Part shown: piece after piece, positions 1 through 8,742 of the stretch
Position numbering within the stretch: position 1 is the stretch's first letter
Layout: each line of letters starts with the position of its first letter
DNA from: Clostridia bacterium
GTDB lineage: Bacteria; Bacillota; Clostridia; TANB77; CAG-508
Direction of reading: 5' to 3'
NCBI GenBank assembly: GCA_022790685.1
Contig: JAAVXQ010000089.1
Coordinates: 1-30,648, forward strand
Length of the DNA: 30,648 nt
The notes under the pieces: model-generated
Told to the model about the DNA's origin: nothing
The model's database searches: none
Seen by the model: only the letters and a program-made list of their open reading frames with translations
Translations under genes and position numbers: made by a program

Positions 1-1
1 A

Positions 2-1774
2 GATTTTATAAAATGGATAGTAATTTTTATAGTATCATTATTAGGATATAATGTTACACTTGGAATGACACTAGGGTTACTTAATATTACTTCTTATATG
101 TGGCTATTATCATTAATTAATATAGGATTTAGTATTTTACTAGGCTATAAAGCTGTAAAAAATAAAGAATTTCAAAAATATACAGTATCTAAACTAGGAT
201 TAGCAGGTTTTATTATTGTTCTTGCAATTTTTACTGTTGTACTAATTAAAGATATAAGACCACAAGATGGTGGAATAAAGTATGCAGCAATAGATTCAGC
301 AGTACATTATAGAGCTGCAAAACATTATGCAGATAATTTAAAGATATTTGTAAATGTTGAAGACAAAACAATTTTTGACTTTAATGTTATGCAAACAGGT
401 GCATACATAAATGATGGAATATTTATGAGAGTAGTAAATAGTATTACTGGATTAGATTATGAATATATTTTTGAAATTTTCGAGATTTTAATCTATTTAT
501 TAGATGCTCTTGCATTTTATGTGCTTATTATGGATAAAATACATAATAAATTAGGATTTGTACTTACAATGTGTATGCTTCCTTTATACATGTATGGATA
601 TCCATATAGTTCATATATGTATGGATTTTCATATCTTTCAGTAGGTGTTCTTGCAACAATCATGTTAATAACCTTAGGACAATTATTATATGATAAAGAG
701 AAAATAAATAAAGTATTAGTAATAACACTTATATCTATAACAGGAATGCTTCTTATATTCTCATATTCTTTATTTGTACCAGGAGTATTTGCTGCCATTT
801 GTATTTATACATTTATTAAAGATTTTAAAGAAGAAGGAAAGACTTTTCTTAAAATATTTAAGAAAAATACTTTAATAGTTACAGGAATATTGTTATTAGT
901 TACTATACTTGGAATTGCATATTTAGTTGTACCAACCTTTTATATTGCAAGTCAAAGTAATTTAAAAGATGCACTTTTAAATGATGGTGGAATGTACAAA
1001 GAATTATATAAAAACTTTATATTCTATATACCTTTTGGAATATTATATTTAGTAGATAAGTTTAAAAATAGAAAAGAAATAAAAGAATTTAAATTTGAAT
1101 TTTTAGATGTGTTTGCAGTAGTAATTGTCACATATTTCATAGCAATGTGGCTAGGAATGAGACTTGCTATAATGTCTACATATTATTTCTTTAAAATATA
1201 TTACATTTTATGGCCAGTTGTTTTAGCAATTACTATATCACTTATAAATAAATATTCAGATACAAAAATATTCAGCAAAATTATAGCTATATATGAAGCT
1301 TTGTTTATAATATTGGTAGTAGGAACAATCATACTAAAAGCAAGTAATCTTCTTCCATTTGATAAAAAAATGAGCCTTAAGAATCCTGCTCCTGTTGGAA
1401 TGTATTTTGATGAAAATTGTAATTTTAGAGGGTCAATTCAAGCATATAGTAATTTAGCTAAAGAACAACTAGAAGTAATAAAACATATGAGAGAGCTAGA
1501 AGACCTAACAGTAGAAAATTTAATATTAATTACAGGAAGTCAATATGAAAGAACTTGGACAACTGCAGCAGCAGATCTTAGAAGTAGCTTAGTAACTTAT
1601 CAAAAAGTAATTCATGACCCAAAACTTTATTCAATTGATGATGGAATGAAAGACCCTAATATAAAATATATTATAAGAGTAAACGAAAGCTATGATTTAG
1701 ATGACTATAAGGACAAGTCTGGCTTTGATATATTATTTAAAAATTCTAGAGGATATATCTTAAGAAAGAAATAA
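2..1774 (+). CDS. multi-pass membrane protein, 5' end outside the window
   Basis: The reading frame is open from base 2, so the ATG at 65 is internal or at least not demonstrably the start; no Shine-Dalgarno site precedes it. About 590 residues are visible with many hydrophobic segments, including runs near residues 45-65, 140-175, 190-250, 270-295 and 345-420 counted from the ATG at 65. A soluble tail of about 130 residues follows. A D-S-x-x-H-Y-R-A-A-K-H-Y motif lies in a predicted extracytoplasmic loop near residues 77-88. The overall plan (many helices plus a soluble C-terminal domain) resembles GT-C type glycosyltransferases, but I do not recognise the family and assign no activity. It ends 64 bases before rlmN, and a promoter lies in that gap, so it is probably a separate transcription unit. 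Confidence 0.75.
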   Translation, partial: DFIKWIVIFIVSLLGYNVTLGMTLGLLNITSYMWLLSLINIGFSILLGYKAVKNKEFQKYTVSKLGLAGFIIVLAIFTVVLIKDIRPQDGGIKYAAIDSAVHYRAAKHYADNLKIFVNVEDKTIFDFNVMQTGAYINDGIFMRVVNSITGLDYEYIFEIFEILIYLLDALAFYVLIMDKIHNKLGFVLTMCMLPLYMYGYPYSSYMYGFSYLSVGVLATIMLITLGQLLYDKEKINKVLVITLISITGMLLIFSYSLFVPGVFAAICIYTFIKDFKEEGKTFLKIFKKNTLIVTGILLLVTILGIAYLVVPTFYIASQSNLKDALLNDGGMYKELYKNFIFYIPFGILYLVDKFKNRKEIKEFKFEFLDVFAVVIVTYFIAMWLGMRLAIMSTYYFFKIYYILWPVVLAITISLINKYSDTKIFSKIIAIYEALFIILVVGTIILKASNLLPFDKKMSLKNPAPVGMYFDENCNFRGSIQAYSNLAKEQLEVIKHMRELEDLTVENLILITGSQYERTWTTAAADLRSSLVTYQKVIHDPKLYSIDDGMKDPNIKYIIRVNESYDLDDYKDKSGFDILFKNSRGYILRKK

Positions 1775-1785
1775 TATCTTTAATA

Positions 1786-1813
1786 TTGTAAAAAAATCAT
1801 TATATGATATAAT
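1786..1813 (+). promoter_or_regulatory. sigma-A type promoter for the rlmN operon
   Basis: TTGTAA (1786-1791), 16-base spacer, TATAAT (1808-1813), with a TGa extended -10 directly upstream. It lies 25 bases before the rlmN TTG start. Confidence 0.6.
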
Positions 1814-1837
1814 ACCATTATCATATTGGAGGAAAAT

Positions 1838-2870
1838 TTGAAAAAAAATATAAAAGATTATAATTTAGAAGCATTAAAAGAAGAAATGAAATCTATAGGA
1901 GAAAAGCCTTTTAGAGCAGAACAAATTTTTAAATGGATTTATCAAGATAAAGTAAATTCCTTTGAAGATATGACAAATATTTCTTTGGCTTTAAGAGAAA
2001 AACTAGATAGCATATATTTTCTTGGAAAATTTGACATAGTAAAAAAATTAGAATCAGTAGATGGAACAAAAAAATATTTATTTGATGTTAAAGATGAAAA
2101 TAGAAATTTAATTGAAACAGTACTTATGAGCTATCATCATGGTTATTCTGTTTGTGTGTCTTCACAAATAGGATGTAAAATGGGATGTAAATTTTGTGCA
2201 TCTACAGGAATACCTTTTTCTAGAAATTTATCAGCAGGTGAAATTGTAGAACAAATTTTAATGATAGAAAAAGAAGAAAACATAAAAGTATCAAATATTG
2301 TATTTATGGGAATTGGAGAACCACTAGACAATTTTGATAATGTTATGGAGGCCATTCGGAATATTAAATAATCCTAAAGGATTAAATATAGGAGCAAGAC
2401 ATATAAGCATTTCTACAAGTGGATTAGTTCCTAAAATATATGAATTAGCAGACAGACAACTTCAGAGCACTTTATCTATATCATTACATAGTAGTAATAA
2501 CAAAACTAGAAGTGAAATGATGCCAGTAAATAATACATATCCAATAGAAGAACTTATTAAAGCCTGCAGGTATTATATAGAAAAAACAAATAAAAGAATA
2601 TCTTTTGAATATGCCTTAGCAAAAGATAATAATGATAATTTAGAAGCTGCAAAAGGATTAGTAAATTTATTAAAAGGAATGATTGCACATGTTAATTTAA
2701 TTCCTATAAATAAAATTGAAGATGGAAAATATACTAAAAGTACAAATGAAAATATTATAAAATTTAGAGATTACTTAAATGACCATGGAATTGTAGCAAC
2801 TATTAGGAGAGAGTTAGGTTCAGATATAAGTGCAGCATGTGGACAACTAAGAAGACAGAATTTAGACTAG
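1838..2870 (+). CDS. rlmN: 23S rRNA (adenine2503-C2)-methyltransferase RlmN, read through a +1 frameshift
   Basis: Radical-SAM enzyme that methylates C2 of A2503 in 23S rRNA and A37 of some tRNAs. The start is taken as TTG at 1838, because GGAGG at 1828-1832 sits 5 bases upstream. The radical SAM cluster cysteines C113, C117 and C120 are present, as are the two catalytic-type cysteines C106 and C334 (C-G-Q-L near the C-terminus) and a G-E-P-L motif. Frame 0 meets CGG at 2357 and stops at TAA four codons later. Omitting C2357 continues directly into G-I-L-N-N-P-K-G-L-N-I-G-A-R-H, standard RlmN sequence, giving 343 residues, the usual length. Both halves are well conserved, so this is not a decayed gene. 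It is the first gene of the stp-prkC-rpe group. Identification is certain; the frameshift is inferred to be programmed. Confidence 0.93.
2357..2360 (+). promoter_or_regulatory. +1 frameshift site in rlmN (att CGG A)
   Basis: In-frame CGG, codon 174 from the TTG start. Skipping C2357 and reading GGA restores the RlmN frame. The zero frame ends at a TAA starting at 2369. A GGAGG lies 6 bases upstream (2346-2350 region), but the other three sites have no such element. Confidence 0.8.
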
Positions 2871-2889
2871 AATCGAGGTGAGTGGATTT

Positions 2890-3621
2890 TTGAGAATTTT
2901 AGCAAAATCTGATATAGGAAAAGCTAGAGAAATGAATCAAGATAGTTTTTATGTATCAAGTGAAGAAGATGAAGTAAAATTATTTATATTAGCTGATGGT
3001 ATGGGAGGATATAAAGGTGGAGAAATAGCTAGTTCAATAGCTGTAAACTGTACTAAAAATTATATTATAAATAATATATCAAAAATTAAAAAAGAAAAAG
3101 AAGAATTTTTAAATTTGATAAATAGTGCTGTTGAATATGCAAATTTGATAGTACATGAAAAATCAAAAGAAGATATAGAACTTCATGATATGGGTACTAC
3201 TTTAGACATTTGTTTAATATATAATAATAGAGTATTTATTGGACATGTAGGAGATAGTAGAGTATATAGAATAAGGAAAAATATAATTAGAAAATTAACT
3301 ACTGACCATAGTTATGTAGAAAAATTAGTAAAAGAAGGTACCATAACAAAAGAAGAAGCTTATAATCATCCTAAAAAGAATATGTTAATGAAAGCATTGG
3401 GATGTAATACTTTAGTAGAACCAGATGTAATGTGTAAAGGATTTTTAAAAGATGATATTTTACTTATGTGCTCTGATGGACTTACAAATATGATAAAAGA
3501 TAATGAGATATATAAGATATTGCTAGAAAATCCAGAAGATCCAGCCACAGCTTTGATAAAGAAGGCAAATGAGAATGGTGGATATGATAATATAACAACA
3601 ATAATTGTTGATAATGTATAA
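2890..3621 (+). CDS. stp: PP2C-family serine/threonine phosphatase Stp (PrpC)
   Basis: Metal-dependent protein phosphatase that reverses phosphorylation by PrkC. PP2C motifs appear in order: N-Q-D-S near the N-terminus, D-G-M-G-G (the metal-binding Asp and Gly), H-V-G-D-S-R, D-H-S-Y, C-S-D-G-L and G-G-x-D-N-I-T near the end. The start is set at TTG 2890 because GAGGTG (2875-2880) is 9 bases upstream and the product then begins M-R-I-L-A-K-S-D-I-G-K as in homologues. A GTG at 2878 would add four residues but has no ribosome site. It gives 243 residues, the normal length. It follows rlmN by 19 bases and precedes prkC by 23, the usual clostridial order. Cytosolic. Confidence 0.93.
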   Translation: MRILAKSDIGKAREMNQDSFYVSSEEDEVKLFILADGMGGYKGGEIASSIAVNCTKNYIINNISKIKKEKEEFLNLINSAVEYANLIVHEKSKEDIELHDMGTTLDICLIYNNRVFIGHVGDSRVYRIRKNIIRKLTTDHSYVEKLVKEGTITKEEAYNHPKKNMLMKALGCNTLVEPDVMCKGFLKDDILLMCSDGLTNMIKDNEIYKILLENPEDPATALIKKANENGGYDNITTIIVDNV

Positions 3622-3644
3622 ATTTAGCTAAGGGGAGATTTAAA

Positions 3645-5705
3645 ATGAATCTTATAGGGAAAATGTTAAATAATAGATACGAAATATTAGAAAAAATAGG
3701 AAATGGTGGAATGGCAATTGTTTATAAAGCAAAATGTCATGTTTTAAATAGATTTGTAGCTATTAAAATATTAAAAGATGAATTTACTACGGATAGTGAG
3801 TTTATAAAAAAATTTAATTCAGAAGCTCAATCAGCAGCAAGTCTTACACATTCTAATATTGTATCAATATATGATGTAGGAAATGAAGATAATTTATATT
3901 ATATTGTTATGGAATTAATTAAAGGTAAAACTTTAAAAGAAATAATTATAGAAGATGGAATTCTTTCATGGAAGTGGTCTGTAAGTATTGCAATTCAAAT
4001 AGCGTCAGCATTAGAAACAGCCCATAAAAACAATATAATACATAGAGATATAAAACCTCATAATATTATTATAACTGAAGACGGAATTGCAAAAGTAACA
4101 GATTTCGGAATTGCAAAAGCTGTTTCAAATTCAACAATAACAGCTTTTGGAACAACAATAGGATCAGTGCATTATTTCTCACCAGAGCATGCCAGAGGAG
4201 GCTATACTGATGCTAAGTCAGACTTATATTCTTTAGGAATTGTAATGTATGAAATGCTTACAGGAAGAGTACCATTTGATGCAGATACACCTGTCTCAGT
4301 TGCATTAAAACAAGTTCAAGAAGAACCAGTAGAAGCTATAAAATATAATAGCTCTATACCTGTTAGTGTTAATAGAATTATATTAAAAGCAATGCAAAAA
4401 GATCCAAACTTAAGATATCAAAATGCAACAGAGATGCTTAAAGATTTAAGTATGGCTCTAAAAAAACCAAATGAGGACTTTGTTGTTTTAGTATCTAAAT
4501 CAGATGATTCACCAACACAAAAAGTTCCAACCTTATATGAACTTGAAATGGAAAAACATAATGAAAGAAAAGCTCCTAGAGCCAATAGAGAAGAAACTAA
4601 AAAAGGAAAATTTGAAAAAATAAAAGAATATTATCAAAAACATCCTATGATAAAAGTTTTAACTTTTATGATTTTAGCTTTAGTTTTATTTATAGGAGTA
4701 ATGTTTGGAACAATAACTTTCTTAAAAAGTAAAAGACCTGCTCAAGAAGCAATGCCTAATTTAGCAGGATATAAAAATGAACAAAGACTAACTAAAGAAG
4801 AAGCTACTAAAAAATTAAATGAACTTGGCTTTACAAATATAAAATATGAAGAAGAATATCATGATGAAGCTGAAAGTGGATATGTAATACGTCAAAAACC
4901 AGAATTTAAGGATAGTGGATATAGAATAAATGTTACTGAAGAAATTATATTAACCATAAGTAAAGGTCAAAAAATGGTAACACTTCCTAAAAAGTTAGTA
5001 GGCAAAAAGTTAGAGGATGTTCAAAAAAGTTTAGATGACTTAGAATTAAAATATGAAATTATAGAAGAAAATAGTGAAAAAGTTGAGGCTGGAATTGTAA
5101 TTAAAGTAGATCCAGAAGAAGGAGAAGAAATTACAGCAGCAACACCAGTAAATATCACTGTAAGTAAGGGTAGCGCCTTAAAAGATATAGTAGTACCAAA
5201 TGTACTTAATGACTCAGAAACAGATGCAAGAAATAAATTAGCAGGCTTAAACATTACTGTAAATACTGAAGAACATGCTGATAAATCTGATGGAGTTGTT
5301 ATTTCTCAAAGTATTGTAGCGGGAAAAACAATAAAAGAAGGTGAAAATATTACAATAGTAGTAAATAAGCAACCTAAAACTTCAAGAGTTACTGTAAATG
5401 TGAACTTAAAGAGTTTAACAGGATATCAAGTGCCAGAAGATACAATAGAAAATGTGGTAGATGCAAATGGAGTAGTAACAGGTACAACAGTAAAACCAGC
5501 AGAAATAAAGACAGCAGAAGTGGTAATAAAAGTCGGAGAGGAAACAATATATAAAGGAAATCCAAAACTTACAGAAACAAATATTTCTGCTAGCTATAGT
5601 GGAACAGGTGTTAAAGAAATAAAAGTTCTTGTAGATGGAGTTACAAAAGACAGTGGAAAGAAAGTTGATTTCAACCAAGGAGATAAAACAATAAATATAC
5701 CATAA
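3645..5705 (+). CDS. prkC: PASTA-domain serine/threonine protein kinase PrkC
   Basis: Membrane-anchored eukaryotic-type kinase that senses peptidoglycan fragments and regulates wall growth and germination. The kinase domain spans about residues 12-272: Gly-rich loop I-G-N-G-G-M-A (18-24), catalytic Lys41, Glu60, H-R-D at 133-135 and D-F-G at 153-155. After a charged juxtamembrane stretch there is one transmembrane helix at about 336-360. Three extracellular PASTA repeats follow (about 368-436, 437-505 and 508-576). A further tail of about 110 residues is rich in Thr, Val and Lys and is less typical. AGGGGAGA precedes the ATG. It contains several CGG trinucleotides, all out of frame. It lies directly after its phosphatase and ends at a terminator. 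The usual next gene, rsgA, is absent. Confidence 0.95.
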   Translation: MNLIGKMLNNRYEILEKIGNGGMAIVYKAKCHVLNRFVAIKILKDEFTTDSEFIKKFNSEAQSAASLTHSNIVSIYDVGNEDNLYYIVMELIKGKTLKEIIIEDGILSWKWSVSIAIQIASALETAHKNNIIHRDIKPHNIIITEDGIAKVTDFGIAKAVSNSTITAFGTTIGSVHYFSPEHARGGYTDAKSDLYSLGIVMYEMLTGRVPFDADTPVSVALKQVQEEPVEAIKYNSSIPVSVNRIILKAMQKDPNLRYQNATEMLKDLSMALKKPNEDFVVLVSKSDDSPTQKVPTLYELEMEKHNERKAPRANREETKKGKFEKIKEYYQKHPMIKVLTFMILALVLFIGVMFGTITFLKSKRPAQEAMPNLAGYKNEQRLTKEEATKKLNELGFTNIKYEEEYHDEAESGYVIRQKPEFKDSGYRINVTEEIILTISKGQKMVTLPKKLVGKKLEDVQKSLDDLELKYEIIEENSEKVEAGIVIKVDPEEGEEITAATPVNITVSKGSALKDIVVPNVLNDSETDARNKLAGLNITVNTEEHADKSDGVVISQSIVAGKTIKEGENITIVVNKQPKTSRVTVNVNLKSLTGYQVPEDTIENVVDANGVVTGTTVKPAEIKTAEVVIKVGEETIYKGNPKLTETNISASYSGTGVKEIKVLVDGVTKDSGKKVDFNQGDKTINIP

Positions 5706-5710
5706 TATTC

Positions 5711-5744
5711 TAAAGGCATGAGATGAATTAATTTCATGCCTTTA
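5711..5744 (+). terminator. hairpin terminator after prkC
   Basis: Perfect 11-bp stem TAAAGGCATGA / TCATGCCTTTA with a 12-base loop. The downstream sequence is A-run then TTTTAT, so termination may be partial, leaving rpe linked to the operon. Confidence 0.6.
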
Positions 5745-5776
5745 AAAAAATTTTATATTTTTGAAAGGAGACTTTA

Positions 5777-6443
5777 ATGATAGAAGTATCAGGTTCAGTA
5801 CTTTCTGTAGAGAAAGAAAATGCAACATCTACATTTTATGATTTAGAAACTTCAAAGATAAATTATTTTCACATCGATGTAATGGATGGAAAATTCGTAG
5901 AAAATAACAATATAGAATTAATGAAAGATTATGCACTTACAATTTCACATATAAGTAATATAGGATTAGATGTACATCTTATGGTAGAAGATGTAGAAAA
6001 ACAAATGGAAGAATACCTTATGTTAGAACCTAAGATTATTACTTTCCATATAGAAGCTATAAAAGATAAAGAAAGAATTAAAGAGATAATTCATGATTTA
6101 AAAGAAAACAATATAAAAGTAGGAATAGCAGTAAGTCCAGAAACTAATATAGACCCAATAAAAGAATTTTTGCCATTAATTCATATGGTACTAATTATGA
6201 CTGTAATTCCTCGGTAAAGGCGGACAAAAACTAATACCAGAAACCATACCAAAAGTAAAAGAGCTTAAAGAATATATTGATAAAGAAAATCTAGAATTGG
6301 ATATAGAAGTAGATGGAGGAATAACTCTTGAAAATGCAGACATTCTAAAAGAAGCAGGAGCTAATATATTAGTAGTTGGAAGTTTTTTAGTATTTTCTGA
6401 GGATAAAAAAGAAGTAGTAAATAAAATAAAAAATATTATTTAA
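5777..6443 (+). CDS. rpe: ribulose-phosphate 3-epimerase, read through a +1 frameshift
   Basis: Interconverts ribulose-5-phosphate and xylulose-5-phosphate in the pentose phosphate pathway. ATG 5777 follows GAAAGGAG. Metal and active-site residues are visible: H32, D34 and D37 in H-I-D-V-M-D-G, the D-V-H-L-M-V strand, F-H-I-E-A, and D179 in V-D-G-G-I. Frame 0 ends at codon 146, CGG, followed at once by TAA. Omitting C6212 gives V-I-P-G-K-G-G-Q-K, the phosphate-binding loop found as N-P-G-x-G-G-Q in the family, then 70 further good residues to TAA at 6441. The joined product is 221 residues, normal for Rpe. Without the shift the protein would lack its last third and could not fold as a TIM barrel. 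The N-terminal strand is slightly unusual (S-V-L-S-V where most have S-I-L-S-A-D). Confidence 0.92.
6212..6215 (+). promoter_or_regulatory. +1 frameshift site in rpe (cct CGG T)
   Basis: In-frame CGG, codon 146, immediately followed by TAA in frame 0. Skipping C6212 reads GGT AAA GGC GGA (G-K-G-G), the conserved phosphate loop. No Shine-Dalgarno-like element lies just upstream. Confidence 0.85.
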
Positions 6444-6465
6444 ATTTAAATTGGAGGAAACTTTT

Positions 6466-7683
6466 ATGAAAAAAACAGTAATTTTAACAATTTCGTTAAT
6501 ACTAATCATTTCATTTGTAACTACTGCATTTGCAACATCTGAGGTTATAAATAATGAAAGGGAGGGACTTTTAGGTGAATATAATGAAACTCCTATAGAA
6601 GAAATTGGAGTAATGCCAATAGATATGGATTATCCAGAAGATGATTTGTATACTACTCGCTATAATTATGAAGATGAATATACTTTTGCTAAAGATGACT
6701 TATTAGAAGCAAAAAGCAGAGTTGAATATGAGGGTTTGAAATTAAATGGAAATGCATTTATTTTTTCTAAAGATGTATATCTTAAAGATACTACAATAAA
6801 AGGAAATATATTTGTATGTGCTGAAAACGTAAAATTTGATAATGTGTTAGTAGAAGGATCAGTGTATTTAGCAAGCAATAGTGCAGATTTATATGTATAT
6901 ACTCAAGATGCTTATATTGCAGCAAATCATTTGACTATTTCACCAATGGCAAATATAACAAGAACAGTTAAAGCTGTAGGAAATGAAATTACTTTAAGTG
7001 GAACAATTAATAAAAATTGTTATATAGAGGCTAATGAATTATCAATAGATGAAAATTGTACAATATTAGGAGATTTAGAATATTTATCTAATGAAGAAAT
7101 AGAAATATCAAAAGACAAAGTAAATGGAAATATAAAATATATTAAACCTAATAAAGAAGATAATAAAACAGGTTTAGAATCTTTTCTTGTAGTTAAAGTG
7201 GGAAAACTATTATCTATAGCAATTAATACCTTTATTATTGCAGGTATAATTCTTTTACTAAGAAAAAATGCGATAAAAAATAAAAAGAGTATTGTTTCAA
7301 ATATATTATCAAGCTTAGGGTTAGGGCTTATTGCATTAATAATGATTCCTTCAATTTCTCTAATGCTAGTAATGACTGTAGTTGGAGCAGGAATAGGTGT
7401 AATTTTATTTATATTATATTTATTAATATTATTAAATTCTATTTCAGTAGTAGCTCTAGAAACTGCATTATTAATAAATTCACATAAAGAAAGCAAAATG
7501 AACAATTGGCAGATATTAGTAATAGCAATATTAATAGCATTAGGAATAGGAATAATAAGATATATTCCAGTAGTAAAATCTTTAGTATCTATAATTTTAC
7601 CAATACTATCAATAGGAATTGTTATTAAAGCAATACTTAGAAAAAAAGAACAACTAAGTGAAGAAAGTATAAAAGAAGCATAA
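6466..7683 (+). CDS. secreted/membrane protein with a polymer-forming (bactofilin-like) beta-helix and C-terminal helices
   Basis: ATG 6466 is chosen because GGAGG lies about 9 bases upstream; an in-frame TTG at 6451 has none. The product is 405 residues. A signal peptide (basic start, hydrophobic core, T-A-F-A cleavage at about residue 24) is followed by an acidic segment. Residues of about 80-215 then consist of short repeating strands of the type G-N-x-F-x-x-A-x-x-V-x-F-x-x-x-x-V-x-G-x-V, like the right-handed beta-helix of polymer-forming proteins. The C-terminal 165 residues hold about five hydrophobic helices. The role is unknown; an envelope-associated scaffold is an inference from the fold. 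It follows rpe by 22 bases and precedes nth by 26, so it is probably cotranscribed. Confidence 0.8.
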   Translation: MKKTVILTISLILIISFVTTAFATSEVINNEREGLLGEYNETPIEEIGVMPIDMDYPEDDLYTTRYNYEDEYTFAKDDLLEAKSRVEYEGLKLNGNAFIFSKDVYLKDTTIKGNIFVCAENVKFDNVLVEGSVYLASNSADLYVYTQDAYIAANHLTISPMANITRTVKAVGNEITLSGTINKNCYIEANELSIDENCTILGDLEYLSNEEIEISKDKVNGNIKYIKPNKEDNKTGLESFLVVKVGKLLSIAINTFIIAGIILLLRKNAIKNKKSIVSNILSSLGLGLIALIMIPSISLMLVMTVVGAGIGVILFILYLLILLNSISVVALETALLINSHKESKMNNWQILVIAILIALGIGIIRYIPVVKSLVSIILPILSIGIVIKAILRKKEQLSEESIKEA

Positions 7684-7709
7684 ATAAAGTAATAAAATAA
7701 GAGGAAAAA

Positions 7710-8351
7710 ATGAAAACCAAAAAAGAAACTATAGAAATTATTAAAATTCTAAAAGAATATTATCCAGATGCTACTTGTAGTTTGGATTTTACAACACCCT
7801 TTGAAATGATGATATCTGTAATGTTATCTGCACAATGTACAGATGAAAGAGTAAATAAAACAACACCAAATTTATTTAAAAAATATAACACACCAGAAGC
7901 ATTAGGCAAAATAGATATAAAAGAATTAGAAGATATTATTCATCCTTGCGGTTTTTATAAAAATAAGGCTAAGAATATTAAAGCCTGTAGTCAGAAACTT
8001 TTAGAAGAGTTTAAAGGTATAGTTCCAGAGAATATGGAAGAGCTTCAAAGTTTACCTGGAGTTGGAAGAAAAAGTGCAAATGTAATTATGCTAGAAGCCT
8101 TTAAAAATCCACAAGGGATAGCAGTAGATACTCATGCCAAAAGGATATCAAATAAAATAGGTTTATCAAACGAAACTGAACCAGAAAAGATAGAGAAGGA
8201 TTTATTAAAAAGAATACCAAAGGAATATTATTATGATGTAAATCATCTTTTGGTATGGCATGGAAGAAACACTTGTATAGCACGAAATCCTAAATGTGAA
8301 ATTTGTCCTGTAAATAATTATTGTAATGAATATAAAAAGATAAAAAAATAG
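7710..8351 (+). CDS. nth: endonuclease III
   Basis: DNA glycosylase and AP-lyase for oxidised pyrimidines in base-excision repair. The helix-hairpin-helix L-P-G-V-G-R-K-S-A-N-V contains the catalytic Lys121. The catalytic Asp140 is in V-D-T-H-A-K-R. The [4Fe-4S] loop cysteines are C189, C196, C199 and C205 (C-x6-C-x2-C-x5-C). Length is 213 residues, normal for the family. AGAGG precedes the ATG. It ends at a large hairpin that also terminates the opposing genes. Confidence 0.96.
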   Translation: MKTKKETIEIIKILKEYYPDATCSLDFTTPFEMMISVMLSAQCTDERVNKTTPNLFKKYNTPEALGKIDIKELEDIIHPCGFYKNKAKNIKACSQKLLEEFKGIVPENMEELQSLPGVGRKSANVIMLEAFKNPQGIAVDTHAKRISNKIGLSNETEPEKIEKDLLKRIPKEYYYDVNHLLVWHGRNTCIARNPKCEICPVNNYCNEYKKIKK

Positions 8352-8352
8352 T

Positions 8353-8413
8353 AAAAAATAGAGTATAAATTTAAAGTAGAAAGCTAGCTACAAAAATTTA
8401 TACTCTATTTTTT
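8353..8413. terminator. bidirectional terminator between nth and the reverse-strand pair
   Basis: A 20-bp perfect stem (8353-8372 with 8394-8413), A-run on the left and T-run on the right. The 21-base loop contains a further GTAG/CTAC pairing. It serves both convergent units. Confidence 0.85.
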
Positions 8414-8442
8414 TTATATAAAAGAGAATAATATTATTTGCT

Positions 8443-8742
8443 TTAAAATTCAGAAATAAGTTTATATATATCTAAAAGTTCTTGAAATTCATAATGATTA
8501 TTGGATTCAAAAATGGATAAAAAGTAAAATTTATTAAAAGCTTCTAGTAAAGTATTATCTAAATATTTTGTGACATTGCTTTTTAAGTTTTCTAAGCTAG
8601 AATAAGTGAAACTTGAATTTTTCTCTAATACTTTTTGTGAAAAAAAATCTAGAATTTCCTTTCTTAAAATATTATTACATTTATCAAATTCTTGATATTT
8701 TAAATGTTCTTTTAATAAACTTTTAAATTCTTTCTGTATCAT
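8443..8742 (-). CDS. small hypothetical protein, coupled to the upstream gene
   Basis: Encodes 99 residues, mostly helical, rich in Lys, Glu, Leu and Phe, with no signal peptide or membrane segment and no motif I recognise. Its ATG lies inside the last 20 bases of the longer reverse-strand gene (overlap 8723-8742), so translation is probably coupled and the two products may act together. It ends 30 bases before the shared terminator. Codon use is native. Confidence 0.7.
   Translation of the reverse strand: MIQKEFKSLLKEHLKYQEFDKCNNILRKEILDFFSQKVLEKNSSFTYSSLENLKSNVTKYLDNTLLEAFNKFYFLSIFESNNHYEFQELLDIYKLISEF

Noticed and set aside
2346..2357. Common RF2-like Shine-Dalgarno stimulator
   Set aside because: GGAGG occurs only before the rlmN site; the rpe, rqcH and spoIIIAA sites have none. 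P-site tRNA re-pairing after +1 (AUU to UUC, CCU to CUC, UCA to CAC, ACU to CUC) is also poor, so classical slippage is unlikely.
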